A stretch of DNA of 64,000 bases from Chloropicon primus (GCA_023205875.1 CP060767.1:124001-188000), one strand, 5' to 3'. Shown: positions 10,708 to 21,468, numbered from the stretch's first letter. Notes: generated by a model from the letters alone, not told the origin. Translations and numbers: made by a program.

Positions 10708-12183
10708 ATGAGGCGTCCCACGAGACAGAGACGCTGGACACGCACCAGGTCGACGGCGGCGATGATCGCGGCGGCGAGGGCCGTCGCCGGTGGTGATGAC
10801 GACAAGGGAGGGTTGTCCCCAGGTGCCATGGACATGGACGTGGACGGAGAGTATTTGGCGAGCTTCGTGACGGGCTCTACGACGATCATCGAAGAGGAGA
10901 GTGACAGTGAGGAGGATAGTGGTGGTGCGGGTTCGTCCTTCCAACCTGAGCCAGCAGAGGTGACTATGATGGGAGGCAACGCACGTCCTATCAAGACTAG
11001 GAATGGAAAGAGAACGCTTGTGGCTGCCATCTACCTCGTTCTTCAAGATGCGGGAGAGAGCTTGCGTGTCAAAGAGATCCTTGGCCGGATCCGGGCCAAG
11101 AAGTTGTATGTGTACAGGCGTATGGATGGTTCTGTTCATACTGATCCGAAGAGAATGCGGAACCGTGTCAGCTCTGCTTGTACACAGAGCCCCTTCTTTG
11201 TTCGCACTGCACGTGGAACATATGCCATTGCCAAGAAATACTTGAATGGGTCCAATACTCAAGTTGGTGTCAGGCCCTCACCGCTTCGGGATGCCATCTA
11301 CCGCGTTCTTCAAGATGCGGGAGGGAGCTTGCACGTGAAGGAGATCTTTGGTCGGATCCGGGCCAAGAAGTTGTATGTGTTCAAGCGAAAAGATGGTTCT
11401 GTCTGTACTGATCCGAAGAGAATGCGGAAAACTGTCAGATCTGCTTGTGCACAGAGCCCCCGCTTTGTTCGCACTGAACGTGGAATATATGCCATTGCCA
11501 AGAAATACTTGAATGGGTCCAATACTCAAGGTGCTGTCAGCACCTCACCACTTCGGGATGCCATCTACCGCGTTCTTCAAGATGCGGGAGGGAGCTTGCA
11601 CGTGAAGGAGATCCTTGATCGGATCCGGGCCAAGAAGCTATATGTGTTCAGGCGTCGGGATCGTTCTGTCTGTACTGATCTGGAGAGAATGCGGGCCACT
11701 GTCAGCTCTGCTTGTTCAAAGAGCCCTCGCTTTGTTCGCACTGAACGTGGAACATATGCCATTGCCAAGGAATACTTGAATCGATCAACCGCCGACAACC
11801 TCAATGAGCAGAATTCCAACGCCACCAACAACAACAACAACATGAAGACGACGAGATCTCCTTCTCCTTCTCCCTATGCTTTGGATTTGAGAGAGGCTCT
11901 CGAGTCCGGCCTGATGACGGAGGAGGAGTACGCCAGCGCAGTGCAGGAGGCCCAGCGTTATGACAGCAAGTCGCCGGAGAAGAAGAGAGAGATCGCGGAC
12001 TACAACGAGGCGTTGAGGATCATCTTTGCGGACGCATCTCTTATGCTGAGCGACAAGGAACAATGTATTGTGAAGAGAGAGTACCTCGAAGAGGTCGGGC
12101 TCTGCAAAGTTCGTCCTCCGTCGTCGAAGAGAACACGAAGCAAGACGGCCCCTTCCATCGTCAAGGTCAAGCAGGAAGAGTGA
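10708..12183 (+). CDS. Nuclear protein with three tandem HARE-HTH domains
   Basis: A single exon gives 491 residues. Residues about 105-187, 192-275 and 282-361 are three copies of an 80-residue unit: AIYRVLQDAGGSLHVKEI, GRIRAKKLYVFKR, then FVRTERGIYAIAKKYL. This is the winged-helix HARE-HTH (HB1/ASXL) pattern, in which the domain end is F.RV..G.Y.L. Such domains occur in ASXL, RNA polymerase delta subunit and restriction or DNA-glycosylase fusions, and are thought to read DNA. The N terminus is basic then acidic (SDSEEDSGG). The C-terminal 110 residues hold a possible EF-hand-like or helical stretch (SGLMTEEEYASAVQEAQ) and a basic tail. The three units are very similar at DNA level, so the triplication is recent. 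The gene is convergent with the CobW GTPase (100 bases). Confidence 0.75.
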   Translation: MRRPTRQRRWTRTRSTAAMIAAARAVAGGDDDKGGLSPGAMDMDVDGEYLASFVTGSTTIIEEESDSEEDSGGAGSSFQPEPAEVTMMGGNARPIKTRNGKRTLVAAIYLVLQDAGESLRVKEILGRIRAKKLYVYRRMDGSVHTDPKRMRNRVSSACTQSPFFVRTARGTYAIAKKYLNGSNTQVGVRPSPLRDAIYRVLQDAGGSLHVKEIFGRIRAKKLYVFKRKDGSVCTDPKRMRKTVRSACAQSPRFVRTERGIYAIAKKYLNGSNTQGAVSTSPLRDAIYRVLQDAGGSLHVKEILDRIRAKKLYVFRRRDRSVCTDLERMRATVSSACSKSPRFVRTERGTYAIAKEYLNRSTADNLNEQNSNATNNNNNMKTTRSPSPSPYALDLREALESGLMTEEEYASAVQEAQRYDSKSPEKKREIADYNEALRIIFADASLMLSDKEQCIVKREYLEEVGLCKVRPPSSKRTRSKTAPSIVKVKQEE

Positions 12184-12282
12184 GGTGGGCATTGTAGCCA
12201 TCAGCCATCTAATCTGCGCAGAGAGCAAACCTACCATCATGTGAGACTGTGTAAAAAGATGTAGATTTTAAGTGAATTCAAA

Positions 12283-13878
12283 TTACGCCGTGGGCGAGGG
12301 TCCCTTGTGATACTTGATATACTCTGCATACTCCTCTGCTGTGAGGAGGGCCTCATCGAGCTTTTTTTCAACGTATTTTGCGTCAAGCAAAACGCCGATG
12401 AAGACAAGCTCAATCCTTCTGTCCCCTGTCTCGTCGTCAAACTCCTTCAATATGGCATCCCTTTGGTTTTCCTCCGTTGGCCACTCCTCCCTTGGTATTG
12501 CGTCCCACCACTCCCCCTCCGAGGTCAAATCAAAGCTGAAGTGCGCGTGAGACCAGTAAAAGATTTGACTTGGGGCGCTGGACAGCCAAACAAATCCCTT
12601 TGACCTGATTATATGGCTCTCCATGGCGTCCGTGGGAAGCGGCTCGTCCTTCGCAGGGGCCTTTGGAATGAGACTCTTGATTGCCGTGCTCAGCCTCTCC
12701 ACATGGAATGGTTTCCGCCTTTCATACACCCAAGTCAAAATTCCGAACCTCTTGTGGTCCTCCAGATGATGGTGGTGGTGGTCGTGCTCATGTCCGTGCT
12801 CATGTCCGTGCTCATGTCCGTGCTGATGTTCGTGCTCATGCCCGTGGTCGTGTCCGTGGTCGTGCTTGTGTTGTTTGGCACTGCTTCCCTTTGCCGCAGA
12901 AACAGCACCCCTGTGCTGCCCCTCCAAAGTGATCTGGGACATGAGAGAGAGAACGTTCTTGTCCTCTTTAAGCAGGTGGTCATCGAATGGAATATCACCC
13001 ATCGACGACACCAAGATTTTTGCAAGCGGGTTCAAGGTATGAACGACTTCTTGCAACCGCCCCATGCTCTTCAGCTCGCTGGTTTCTTTCTCCAGCAGAT
13101 CGCTCTTGTTCAAAATGATGAGGTCCGCGCACTCCACCTGCTCGATCAAGAGCTCCACTATAGGCAGGTTACTCCCTTGGCCAAGGTTCGGCCGGTCAAG
13201 CAACGTGTCCCTGGAATAATACTCCTCGAAGAATCGACAAGAGTCGACGACCGTGACCATTGTCTTGAGGTAGACTCGGTCGAGGAGGGGGTGCTTGAGT
13301 AAGCTGGCTTCATGGAACTGATCCCTGAGGTTGCTAGGCTCGGCAACGCCAGAATTCTCCACAATGATAACGTCGTACTTTGTCCTTTTCTTCTTCGACC
13401 TCACCAGAAGCTTCTTGAGGGACACGAAGAGCTCATCGCGAAGGGAGCAACACAGACACCTGTTGGTTGTATCGTGATCGTGTGTGTAGGCGTGAAACAT
13501 AACAGGACTTGTCAGCGCAACCGCAAACCGCAGCCGCAGGAGAGACAGAGATATGGAGAGAGAGCGCGTGCGTCGGCTCCAGGGGAGCTGAGAAGGATGC
13601 GAATTCTCTCGGACACTTCGATCCACTTACCCATTCTGCAACTCGATCGTATCGACGAGATCGGCCGTGCTCCGCTTGGACTGAACTTCCTTCCGGATGA
13701 GCTTGGAGTCTATGTTGATAGAGGCGACGTCGTTCACAATGCAGGCAACACGCTTCGAAGTCCTTTGCAGCAAGTTTCGAAGGAGCGTTGTCTTCCCGAC
13801 CCCAAGGAAACCAGACAGCAGGATCACAGGAACGCGCTTCCTCTCCCTCTCCCTCCCTCCTCCTTCCTCCATGTTCAT
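12283..13878 (-). CDS. COG0523/CobW-family metallochaperone GTPase (ZNG1-like)
   Basis: Exons 13878-13631 and 13459-12283 (GG|gtaagt..aacag|G) give 474 residues. Motifs in order are Walker A GFLGVGKTTLL, the metal-binding CLCC, switch region IIVENSGVAEP, and the guanine-specificity NKSD. The CobW C-terminal domain follows (FGILTWVYERRKPFHVERL..., GFVWLSS..., RIELVFIGVLLD). A histidine-rich linker at about residues 275-312, with HDHGHDHGHEH-like repeats, separates the two domains and is a classic zinc/cobalt-loading feature. By family knowledge such GTPases deliver zinc or cobalt to client enzymes. ATGs at 13878 and 13872 are equally possible starts. No plastid transit peptide is apparent. Confidence 0.9.
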
Positions 13879-14480
13879 TCCTTCACAAAACTAACCCCTC
13901 CTTCCACCGAAGAAGAATCCCGACACAGCGACAGACACCAGCGTAACCGACGCCGAGGGACGTTACCACGGCCACCGCTGACCCCTTGCTCCTCCCCGCG
14001 ATCGATCCCTTCGCCGCTTCGGCGAGCGAGTGGAGGATGAAGGTGACAAAGGGTGAAGGCGGTGAAGAAGAATGAAGAATGAAGAATGAAGAAGAAGAAG
14101 AAGAAGAAGAAGATGAAGAATGAATGAATGAAGAGGCCTTGCGCGATGGATCTAAGACGAACGTGAACGAGGTGTTCGACACCGGCACGATCGATCACTA
14201 AAGCCGCCGCTGACCCGACCCCTTCTCCTCCGTTCGTCGATGTCAACACCGATCGCTCAAGATCGATCCCCAAGATGTAGCAGAATCGATCGGATCGATC
14301 GGGAGGAGAGAGGGAGAGACCAGGGAGGAAGAGGGCAGCAGAGAGGAGGAGGAGGAGGATTAGGGCGGAGGGGGAAGGGCTAGTGCGATACTACGTCTTC
14401 CGATCTTTCGATCGATACGATTCTACCCTTGGTCGACGGATTTGTCCATCGAATGAGCAGCAAACGGCCAAGGACACACA

Positions 14481-14522
<42 letters not shown>

Positions 14523-14810
14523 CTCAAGTGTCTTCGAGGAGGAGTGAAGGACGGTAGAGAGGAGAAGGAGGTGCTGTATCTTTCGCGATCTTTCGATCGG
14601 TACGATTCTACCCTTGGTCGACGGATTTGTCCATCGGTTAGGGAGGAGCAGAAGCTCTTGGATGTTGTCGTCGTCGTGCCAGTGAGCTCGGTTCGGTTTG
14701 TCCATCGGTCGGTTGAAGGGGAAGGCAGAGAGGGCGTTCGGCAGGCAGCCTCACGGCGCGTTTGACTCGTCGCCACACGAAGTTTCGATCGGTAGCAGCT
14801 CGCGAGGACG
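13879..14810. other. Intergenic between CobW GTPase and REV7 genes
   Basis: Contains (GAA)n near 14087-14113, a (CA)n(GA)n tract at 14476-14521 and a tandem pair of promoter units described separately. A GGACGTTACC-like patch near 13955 lies before the GTPase start. No gene was recognised. Confidence 0.5.
14390..14640 (+). repeat. Tandem promoter units of 185 bp upstream of REV7
   Basis: Two copies of GATCTTTCGATCG, then TACGATTCTACCCTTGGTCG and ACGGATTTGTCCATCG start at about 14402 and 14587, 185 bases apart. A third partial copy (GTTTGTCCATCGGT) is at 14697. They are sense-oriented to the REV7 gene, whose ATG is 200 bases after the second copy. Confidence 0.65.
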
Positions 14811-15360
14811 ATGCGAGAAGGGGGGGGCACCGGGAAGGCGGGTGGTGGCGAAGCGAGTACGAGCGATATCGTCTGCGAGTTCCTCGAGGCGGCCGTGCAC
14901 ACCGCACTCAGGGTCAAAGGGGTAAGAGAACCGCTATCGCTCAGACGGAAGAAAATAGTATAGAAACGCGAGGGAGATCGTGTCGCCGCCGCTCGCCCGG
15001 CTTTTGCTCGGTCGTGGGTTCGGAACGGAACGGACTGACTGACTGACCTTGTGTGCTCTCACCGACGCAGGTTTACCCGGCGGAGGTATTCGAAAGGCGC
15101 CGGCTTTACAACGTGGCCGTTTCCAGATCGCGGCACCCGGGTCTCAACACCTACATCAAGGAAACCGTGTTCTCGCTCAAGCCGTGGATCGTCCAAAAGA
15201 AGTTGGAAAAGCTGACTTTGGTCTTCTACGAGGCCGGGAGCGACAAGGTCATCGAGAGGCTCGTCTTCTCGGTGAAAATCCTCCGGGAGATTGAAGGTAG
15301 GGAGTCCGAAGACATGGTTGTTTGGTGCGCGGCCGCCTCCGTGGCGTTGGGAGTGCCTGA

Positions 15361-15396
<36 letters not shown>

Positions 15397-15785
15397 GCCC
15401 GTGTGTGTTTCCGGATTGCAGCAGGGAGTCTTGAGACCTTCGAGGACTTGGAGCACATGCTTCGCGCATTCATTCTGAAGATCCAAGTGACAGACCCCCT
15501 CAAGGAGGGTTCGAGGTGAGTTCTCACGCCATCGCAGGTTGCGGACGCGAATGTTATTCCCCCCCGTCTCACGCTCCTTTGCTACTCGTGCTCAAACGCT
15601 TGGCCAGGTTTGAGCTACTGGCGTACTCTAGGTCGAGGCAGGATGACAACACTGTTTGGGTCATGGAGGATGCCAGCAGCGGGAGGGTCGGCGCGGGCGA
15701 ACCGAAGATTGTCCCCATCAAATCTCTCTCGAGCGACTTTCTCAGGATCCAGCTCTACTCGGAGATCCCACCCGAAACGACGTAA
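14811..15785 (+). CDS. REV7: REV7 (MAD2B/MAD2L2), HORMA-domain protein
   Basis: Four exons, 14811-14921, 15071-15296, 15422-15515 and 15608-15785, give 202 residues (GGG|gtaaga, G|gtaggg, AG|gtgagt; acceptors gacgcag, attgcag, ggccag). The protein matches REV7 along its length: IVCEFLEAAVHTAL, VYPAEVFERRRLYNVAV, SRHPGLNTYI, LVFYEAGSDKVIERLVFSV, then MLRAFILKI, and a closing KIVPIKSLSSDFLRIQLY. The HORMA seat-belt fold of REV7 bridges REV3 and REV1 in DNA polymerase zeta and is also a shieldin and anaphase-promoting-complex partner in animals. Length (human 211) agrees. Intron 2 carries a long (TC)n tract just before its acceptor. Two promoter units lie upstream. Confidence 0.92.
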
Positions 15786-15949
15786 TCCTGTGTAATCTGT
15801 AATCTAACCAGCAGGTCACGTCGTGATGCGAAATCGACGCCTTGCATTGGGTTGGGGGACCCGGCCGACCGAGAGTGAGTTGTTGGTGCTTCAAGGCAAA
15901 GGTGCCACCCACCCGCCCTTTCGAAGCCAAGAGACGCACACGCCACACA

Positions 15950-15997
<48 letters not shown>

Positions 15998-16809
15998 AAG
16001 AAAGAGAGGAAGGCCTGCATGTGGAGGAGGCCCATCCATCCTATGCATCCTATGCTTATGGATTGACTTCTCTTCCCTGCTCCTTAACTTCATGAACAGA
16101 ATTTTGGAAGTAGTTGACCACCCGCCAAGAAAAAGAAGAGAGCGAGAAAGAGACAGTGAACAAAGTATTTAGCACTGACCTGGCCAGGCCTCCCTTCTTT
16201 GGTTTCTTCTTCTTCCCCCTCCCTCCAGGCTCTCTCTCTCTGTGTCTGTCCTCGGAACTGGACAGCTTCCTCGTTTCCAGTTAATGAAAACTCGAGGAAA
16301 GGGGGGCCATTGGAAATGTTCCTCTCGGCGTGGGGGGTTAACAAGGAGAATCTATTGCGGAAATGTTGAGGGGGTACGGATCCCACGGACAACGCGGAGG
16401 TCTGGGTTGACAAAGCCCATTTGGCCTAGGAGACCAAGACGAGGTGAGTTTGGCACAATTGGGGTCGAACCTCTTGACCAAGACGGCAATAGGAGCATAA
16501 CAGTGCGGGAGTTCGCCTCGTTCTCTTTCGTTTGACTCCTTTCTCGCCAAAAACGGTCCACTGAAGCCTCCATTGTTTTCGCTTCCATTTGGGTCAGCAC
16601 AGGTGCACAGTGCCAAGGGAAAGACCTTGAAGACCTACCAGAAGGTGGAAGAGAGCGGAGGAAGGTTGACTGTGGGATCGTCTCGAGTCAATTGTGGCTT
16701 CCCTGGAACTTGAGCAAACCTTTCTTCTGTTGCGAGGACTTCCAGCACTTGGTCCAGATACGATTCCATTCCCTTTTGGTTTGTGATTGATTTTGACTTG
16801 GTCTGCACG
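15786..16809. other. Intergenic between REV7 and SHIPPO genes
   Basis: About 1 kb. It holds a (CA)n(GA)n tract at 15944-15995. A possible 5'-UTR intron of the downstream gene runs from GACGAG|gtgagt near 16444 to gcacag near 16600. No coding frame with recognisable sequence and no good copy of the shared promoter element were seen. Confidence 0.45.
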
Positions 16810-17748
16810 ATGACGGAGAGTTTGACGCCAGAAGCCACGATGGGTGGCACGATGGGAGGAGACAAGTCTCCCGAATGCAAGTCGATGCTGGGTCCCCAGT
16901 ACCTCTCGACGAAGCCGACTCAACCGTCTTTCGGTTTCGGAACGTCGACGAGGGAAAGCATGAGCAAGGTGTTTCTTTCTCGAAAGGCAAAGTCGGACCA
17001 CATCGGCAAAGCTTCTCCTGGACCTGTGTACAACCTCAAGTCCTCCGTAGGCAAGCAGATCCAATCACACTGCGAGACTGCGCCTGCTTCTACCTTCGGC
17101 AAGAGGCACGGGAAGAGCGGCGACGAGACGCACAAGGCGCCGGGACCGGGACGGTACGAGATGCCAAGCTCGATAGGCAAGCAGGCCATGTCATCAAAAT
17201 CAAACGCGGAGAAGTGGCGGTTTCCAACGGCGAACAGGTGGAGCAACACGAAGAAGGACTTCAGCGATCACTTTGGTACACCGGCGGCGAGGGACTACAA
17301 GCCAGCGAACGGCTGGCTGGGCGACTCGGCCAAGTTCTCCTTCTCTGGCAAAGCAAAGCGCTACGACGTGGGCAAGGGCTCCCCTGGCGTGGAGCCATCG
17401 TTCTTGAAGGACCCTGGTCCAGGTACCTACGAATCTAAGTCGAGTCTTGGCGTCCAGCCGGAGACCAAGAAGAAGACTTCTCAGCAAGTGAAGTTCGGAA
17501 CGAGCGTTAGGGGTTCCAACAAGGTGTACGTGAGCAGGCAACACGAGAGAGAAGTCCTGGGGCACCAGTCGCCTGGTCCTAACATGTACATCCTGCCAAA
17601 CAGCGTGGGCCCACAAATCTCCTCGAAAAACAAGTCTGCGCCCTCCACGAGGTTTGGCAGCTCTGATCGTTTCTCGGACCTCAAGACCAAGAAGAAGAAG
17701 AACGACATCCCACTAGTCAACCCAGGGCCGGGCAGTTACGCGATCTAA
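16810..17748 (+). CDS. SHIPPO/STPGR-repeat protein (ODF3/CIMAP-like, flagellar)
   Basis: A single exon gives 312 residues. At least five SHIPPO-type motifs occur: SPGPVYNLKSSVG, APGPGRYEMPSSIG, DPGPGTYESKSSLG, SPGPNMYILPNSVG and a final NPGPGSYAI, each followed by phrases like TFGKRH or KFGTSVRG. In other species such proteins (ODF3, CIMAPs) are microtubule inner or outer-dense-fibre proteins of flagella. The ATG at 16810 was chosen over an earlier in-frame one because the preceding residues are not conserved-looking. Its presence, with NDK7 and WDR54-like genes in the same window, argues that this organism builds or recently built a flagellum. Confidence 0.85.
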   Translation: MTESLTPEATMGGTMGGDKSPECKSMLGPQYLSTKPTQPSFGFGTSTRESMSKVFLSRKAKSDHIGKASPGPVYNLKSSVGKQIQSHCETAPASTFGKRHGKSGDETHKAPGPGRYEMPSSIGKQAMSSKSNAEKWRFPTANRWSNTKKDFSDHFGTPAARDYKPANGWLGDSAKFSFSGKAKRYDVGKGSPGVEPSFLKDPGPGTYESKSSLGVQPETKKKTSQQVKFGTSVRGSNKVYVSRQHEREVLGHQSPGPNMYILPNSVGPQISSKNKSAPSTRFGSSDRFSDLKTKKKKNDIPLVNPGPGSYAI

Positions 17749-18554
17749 CGGAGAACAGGGACAGGGCAGGAGGAGGGGAGTCTTTAGGTTTTGGTTGGAC
17801 TCGAAACTCTCTCAATTATCTCTGACTTGCGTTTTAATCGAGATTATACCATAGTTCTATAACTCTTGGACTGCAGAAACCTCCCTTCATCACCTTTTTC
17901 CTCCACTCCTCCATCCAATGAAAAGGTCTTCCGAGGAGAAAAAGGAGAAGAGGAAGGGATAGAACACGAGTGAAGAGGAGATGATACTGAATCCCCTCTC
18001 CTCCCCTTCCTTCCCTTCCTCATCATCCCCATCACCCCTCATCACCATCCATCCCCTCCCCTTCATCACCTTTTCCCTTCAATCCAAAGGAAAAGGTCTG
18101 CAGAGAGGAGAGGCGATTGGGGAGGCGATCGAAGGGCGCCGCTTCGCGAGGATTTGGGCGTCGAGGAGGGGCAATAGGAACGGAAGTGGAGATCGTAGAA
18201 CGACAGTGCGTCTCGTGAGCTTTCTGGCGATACCTTGGTTGACTCTTTTGGCGCAGGGAAAGCCTCGAACGGACCCGGGGGAGGCGATCAAGGGCAGAGG
18301 AGAAGTGAGGAGAAGAGGACGAGGGGAGGGAAGGGCGAGGACGAGGGATCCAGGGGCCTTAGGCGCGAGGAGGAAGCGTTTTGGATCGACAGGACAGGAC
18401 TTGTCCCGAGCTTTCTGGAGATACCAATATCGGTTGTTTTGGTTCGGTCACGACAGATTGAATTGAATTCAATTGAACTGAACTGAACTGAATTGGATCG
18501 AGTTGAGGAGGAGACTGTGTCTGCGCTGGTATACGCAGAGTAGTCCGTGGCGCG
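17749..18554. other. Intergenic between SHIPPO and DPH6 genes
   Basis: Contains two copies, 176 bases apart, of a block starting CTTCATCACCTTTT (17885 and 18061). The second forms an inverted repeat ACCTTTTCC/GGAAAAGGT. The promoter elements of DPH6 follow at 18207 and 18400. A GAATTGAATTCAATTGAACT-like run precedes the start codon. No gene seen. Confidence 0.5.
18207..18447 (+). promoter_or_regulatory. Two shared promoter elements, 191 bp apart (DPH6 gene)
   Basis: First copy 18207-18257: GCGTCTCGTGAGCTTTC, then GATACCTTGGTTGACTC and TTTTGGCGCAG. Second, weaker copy 18400-18447: GTCCCGAGCTTTC, then GATACCAATATCGGTTG. Both are in sense orientation, 110-300 bases before the ATG. Confidence 0.55.
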
Positions 18555-20432
18555 ATGAAGGTCGTCGCGCTTGTGAGCGGCGGGAAGGACTCGTGCTACA
18601 ACATGATGCTCTGCGAGCGTTACGGCCACGAGGTCGTCGCCCTCGCCAACCTGTTCCCCGCGGACGACACCAAGCAGGAGCTGGACAGTTACATGTACCA
18701 GACGGTGGGCCATAACCTCATCGAGGGGTATGCCGAGTGCATGGGGCTTCCCTTGTTCAGGAAAAAGCTCGCGGGGACGTCGAAGAACATCGAGATGACG
18801 TACGAGGAGACTGAGGGGGACGAGGTGGAAGACTTGAGGTGCTTGCTCGCTCGCGTGAAGGAGACCATGCCACAAGTCCAAGCCGTGTCCTGTGGAGCGA
18901 TACGGTCTGACTACCAGAGAGTTCGAGTGGAAGGAGTGTGCGATTCGTTGGGGTTGATCTCCTTGTCCTACATGTGGCGTCGGGACCAGTCGGAGCTCCT
19001 GGCGGAGATGGTGGACAACGGCCTGCAGTCCATTCTGATCAAGGTGGCCTGTCTCGGTCTCGTCCCTCACAAGCACCTCGGGAAAACGATTGGACAAATG
19101 CAGCCAAAGCTCGAGGAGCTGTCGGGCCAGTTCGGCGTCCACGTCTGTGGCGAGGGGGGGGAGTACGAGACCCTCACCCTGGACTGCCCGCTCTTCAAGT
19201 ACGGGAGAATTGTGGTAGACAAGTCACGTTGCGTGTTGGACGACAGCGGCGAGGCTGGAAACTTTGTCGTGGAGGAGTATCACGTGGAGGGGAAAGGGGG
19301 AGGAGAGGCGGGGAAGGGGCTGGGGAGAGTCATCCAAGTGGAATCCGACCTGGGAGGAGGGCGGGGGGTCGCGGGGGAGATGATGTCTTCCCTGGCGGTG
19401 AAGGAGGAAGGGGAGGGCACGGCCACCTCTCACGTCTCCTTGGAGCACCGCGGGAGCTACAAGCTCCTCGTAGGAAGCTTGGTGGCCCGAACGAGTGCGG
19501 CAGAGATGTCGACCGAGGACCTCGTCCTCTCCTTCCGAGGCCTGTTGCAGCGGATGCAGGCCAAGGTCCACGAGCAAGGCAGGAGGTTGCAGAAGTCTGT
19601 GATCGTTTACTTCTCCATCAAGGACATGGGGAACTTTGCCGCTCTGAACGCGGTCTACAAGTCTTTCTTCGGCACGACGAATCCCCCCCCTCGATGCTGC
19701 ATCGAGATGGCCCTCGAGGAGACGGAGTTGCTTCGCATCGAGGTTCTGTTGCCCGGGAAGGAGGACCTTGATTCGAGGAGGAGGATCATGCACGTCCAGA
19801 GCATCTCTCAGTGGGCGCCGTGTTGCATCGGCCCGTACAGCCAAGCGGCCCAGTTTTCGGACCTGCTCTACGTGTCGGGCCAGATTGGTCTGGACCCTCC
19901 CCGCATGGCCTTCACCGAGGGCGAGCCCATAGAGGACGAGATGGCCAAGGCCCTCCTTCACTGCGAGAGCGTCTGCGAGGCCATGGGAGCCAGCTTCAGG
20001 GAGGGCACTCTGAAGCTCGTTATTTATCTTGCCAAAGGCAGCGGGGCTGACGGCAGTCGATTGGGTAGGATGGTGGACGACGCCCTCGCCGAGGGCGTGC
20101 AAAAGGTGTACGTCGAGGTGCCGAGACTCCCGAAGGACGCGAGGCTGGAGCTCCACCCGGTCTTGAGACCGGGCGCGGGCCTGGGAGACCCCTGCTGCCG
20201 CACCTTTGCCTTTGAGCTTGCGGACGGCAAGGATTGGGGCGAGGAGCTCGAGCGTCTCGACTTGGCCAAGGAGGACGTGGTGATGGTGCACTGCTACGCG
20301 GCGGAGGCGGGCGGCAAGCTGGACACCCTGCGGGGGCTCCCGGTCCAGTCCTTCCCCGTCACGCGGTGTGGACTCGACCAGAACATGACGGCGCGCGGTG
20401 TGTGCGAAGTCATCGCTCACCGGTGCCTCTAA
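18555..20432 (+). CDS. DPH6: Diphthine-ammonia ligase with C-terminal RidA-like domains
   Basis: A single exon gives 625 residues. It catalyses the last step of diphthamide synthesis on elongation factor 2, amidating diphthine with ATP and ammonia. The N-terminal ATP-PPase domain (about 1-230) starts with the PP-loop SGGKDSCYNM and includes GEGGEYETLTLDCPLF, a signature of this family. Two YjgF/RidA-like domains follow. One, from about residue 300, is divergent. The other, from about residue 420, is clear (CIGPYSQAAQFSDLLYVSGQ). This is the layout of yeast and plant Dph6, while animal proteins lack the tail. The poly-glycine loop GEGGEYE is coded through a run of G's. Translation factor context: the window also has ABCF, TrmB and uS17. 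Confidence 0.93.
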   Translation: MKVVALVSGGKDSCYNMMLCERYGHEVVALANLFPADDTKQELDSYMYQTVGHNLIEGYAECMGLPLFRKKLAGTSKNIEMTYEETEGDEVEDLRCLLARVKETMPQVQAVSCGAIRSDYQRVRVEGVCDSLGLISLSYMWRRDQSELLAEMVDNGLQSILIKVACLGLVPHKHLGKTIGQMQPKLEELSGQFGVHVCGEGGEYETLTLDCPLFKYGRIVVDKSRCVLDDSGEAGNFVVEEYHVEGKGGGEAGKGLGRVIQVESDLGGGRGVAGEMMSSLAVKEEGEGTATSHVSLEHRGSYKLLVGSLVARTSAAEMSTEDLVLSFRGLLQRMQAKVHEQGRRLQKSVIVYFSIKDMGNFAALNAVYKSFFGTTNPPPRCCIEMALEETELLRIEVLLPGKEDLDSRRRIMHVQSISQWAPCCIGPYSQAAQFSDLLYVSGQIGLDPPRMAFTEGEPIEDEMAKALLHCESVCEAMGASFREGTLKLVIYLAKGSGADGSRLGRMVDDALAEGVQKVYVEVPRLPKDARLELHPVLRPGAGLGDPCCRTFAFELADGKDWGEELERLDLAKEDVVMVHCYAAEAGGKLDTLRGLPVQSFPVTRCGLDQNMTARGVCEVIAHRCL

Positions 20433-21468
20433 ACGATCGCTTTTTATCCATTGATGAAGAAATAAAACATCCCCGAGATGTGCTTCTGTGTTCGTTTCGG
20501 TGCCATCCGTTATCATCCAGCATCAGCACCAGCAAATCATGCATGCTTGGTTCACTTTCATCACATTGCATGTGATGATGTTTGCGATTGCGGTTCCGGA
20601 TCGTTTGCTCAAACTTGTTTTCATGATTATCATGAGGAATGATGCTGATCCTTTCCCCCTTCTCACATTGCCATAATCATCCTATCTGAGACCTCGAAAG
20701 GCCCAAACCAGGGAAGCTGAGCACTCAGTCTTTGAGCACCACTGTTAACCAGCACATGAACTCCCGATGACGGATGTTATTCCACTGATGTCATACTATC
20801 TTTCACGGACGGATGTTAAGTCCCTCACATCCTGATGATCCTCCCTCCTCTCCCTCCTCTCCTCTCCCCTCCTCCCTTTCCTTTCCTCCCGTCCCCGTCT
20901 GCATCATCGATGGTCCAGCGAATGCCAGCTCCTCTCCGTCTCGTGCGTCGCGCTCCGTTCGAAAAAGAGCATCGAAACACGTAATTCCTACAAGAAGGTC
21001 GTCTGGATTTTGGCTCGATTTTGGCTCGATGGTCCCATGTGGAATCACTACTCTGTGGGACCACCATCCAGGAATCGAAGGGCGAAGGGCGGCTTTACGT
21101 TCTTAGCGTTCTTTACGAGACGTTCCTTTCCGCCGCACGAAGACGTACGAAATCGAGACGGCTTCGTGTAGTAATTACGTCTTTCGATGTTTCTTCTTGG
21201 ACGACCACAGCAGACTACAGCAATAACGTGTCTCGTAGAATATTGAAGAACGAGGAGATCTTTGGCCGATCGGCGGAGGAAGACGCGTCTCGTGAAAGCC
21301 TCCGCTTCGACGGAGAGAGACAGACACACACACACACACGCACACAGAGGCTCAAGAGGCACACAGGAGCGTTCGAGGGTGAAGGGTTTCGGTTTCGTTT
21401 CATCAAGCGAAACAGCAGCAGCAACAACAAAGACATCCACAGAGCCACCTTCTTCTCGTTCCTTCAAG
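20433..21468. other. Intergenic between DPH6 and methyltransferase genes
   Basis: About 1 kb. It holds an AATAAA-like site at 20461 after DPH6, (TCCTCCC)n runs near 20838-20890 and a (CA)n tract near 21326. Two weak promoter-like units (ACGAGACGTTCCTTTCCG at 21116 and GACGCGTCTCGTGAAAGCC at 21284) are about 170 bases apart. No gene recognised. Confidence 0.45.

Noticed and set aside
18061-18100. Rho-independent-type terminator from the ACCTTTTCC/GGAAAAGGT inverted repeat
   Set aside because: Eukaryotic context and no functional meaning for such a hairpin; kept only as a repeat note.
19224-20516. Long minus-strand frame of about 430 codons over DPH6
   Set aside because: Antisense shadow caused by G/C-ending codons of a well-recognised gene.
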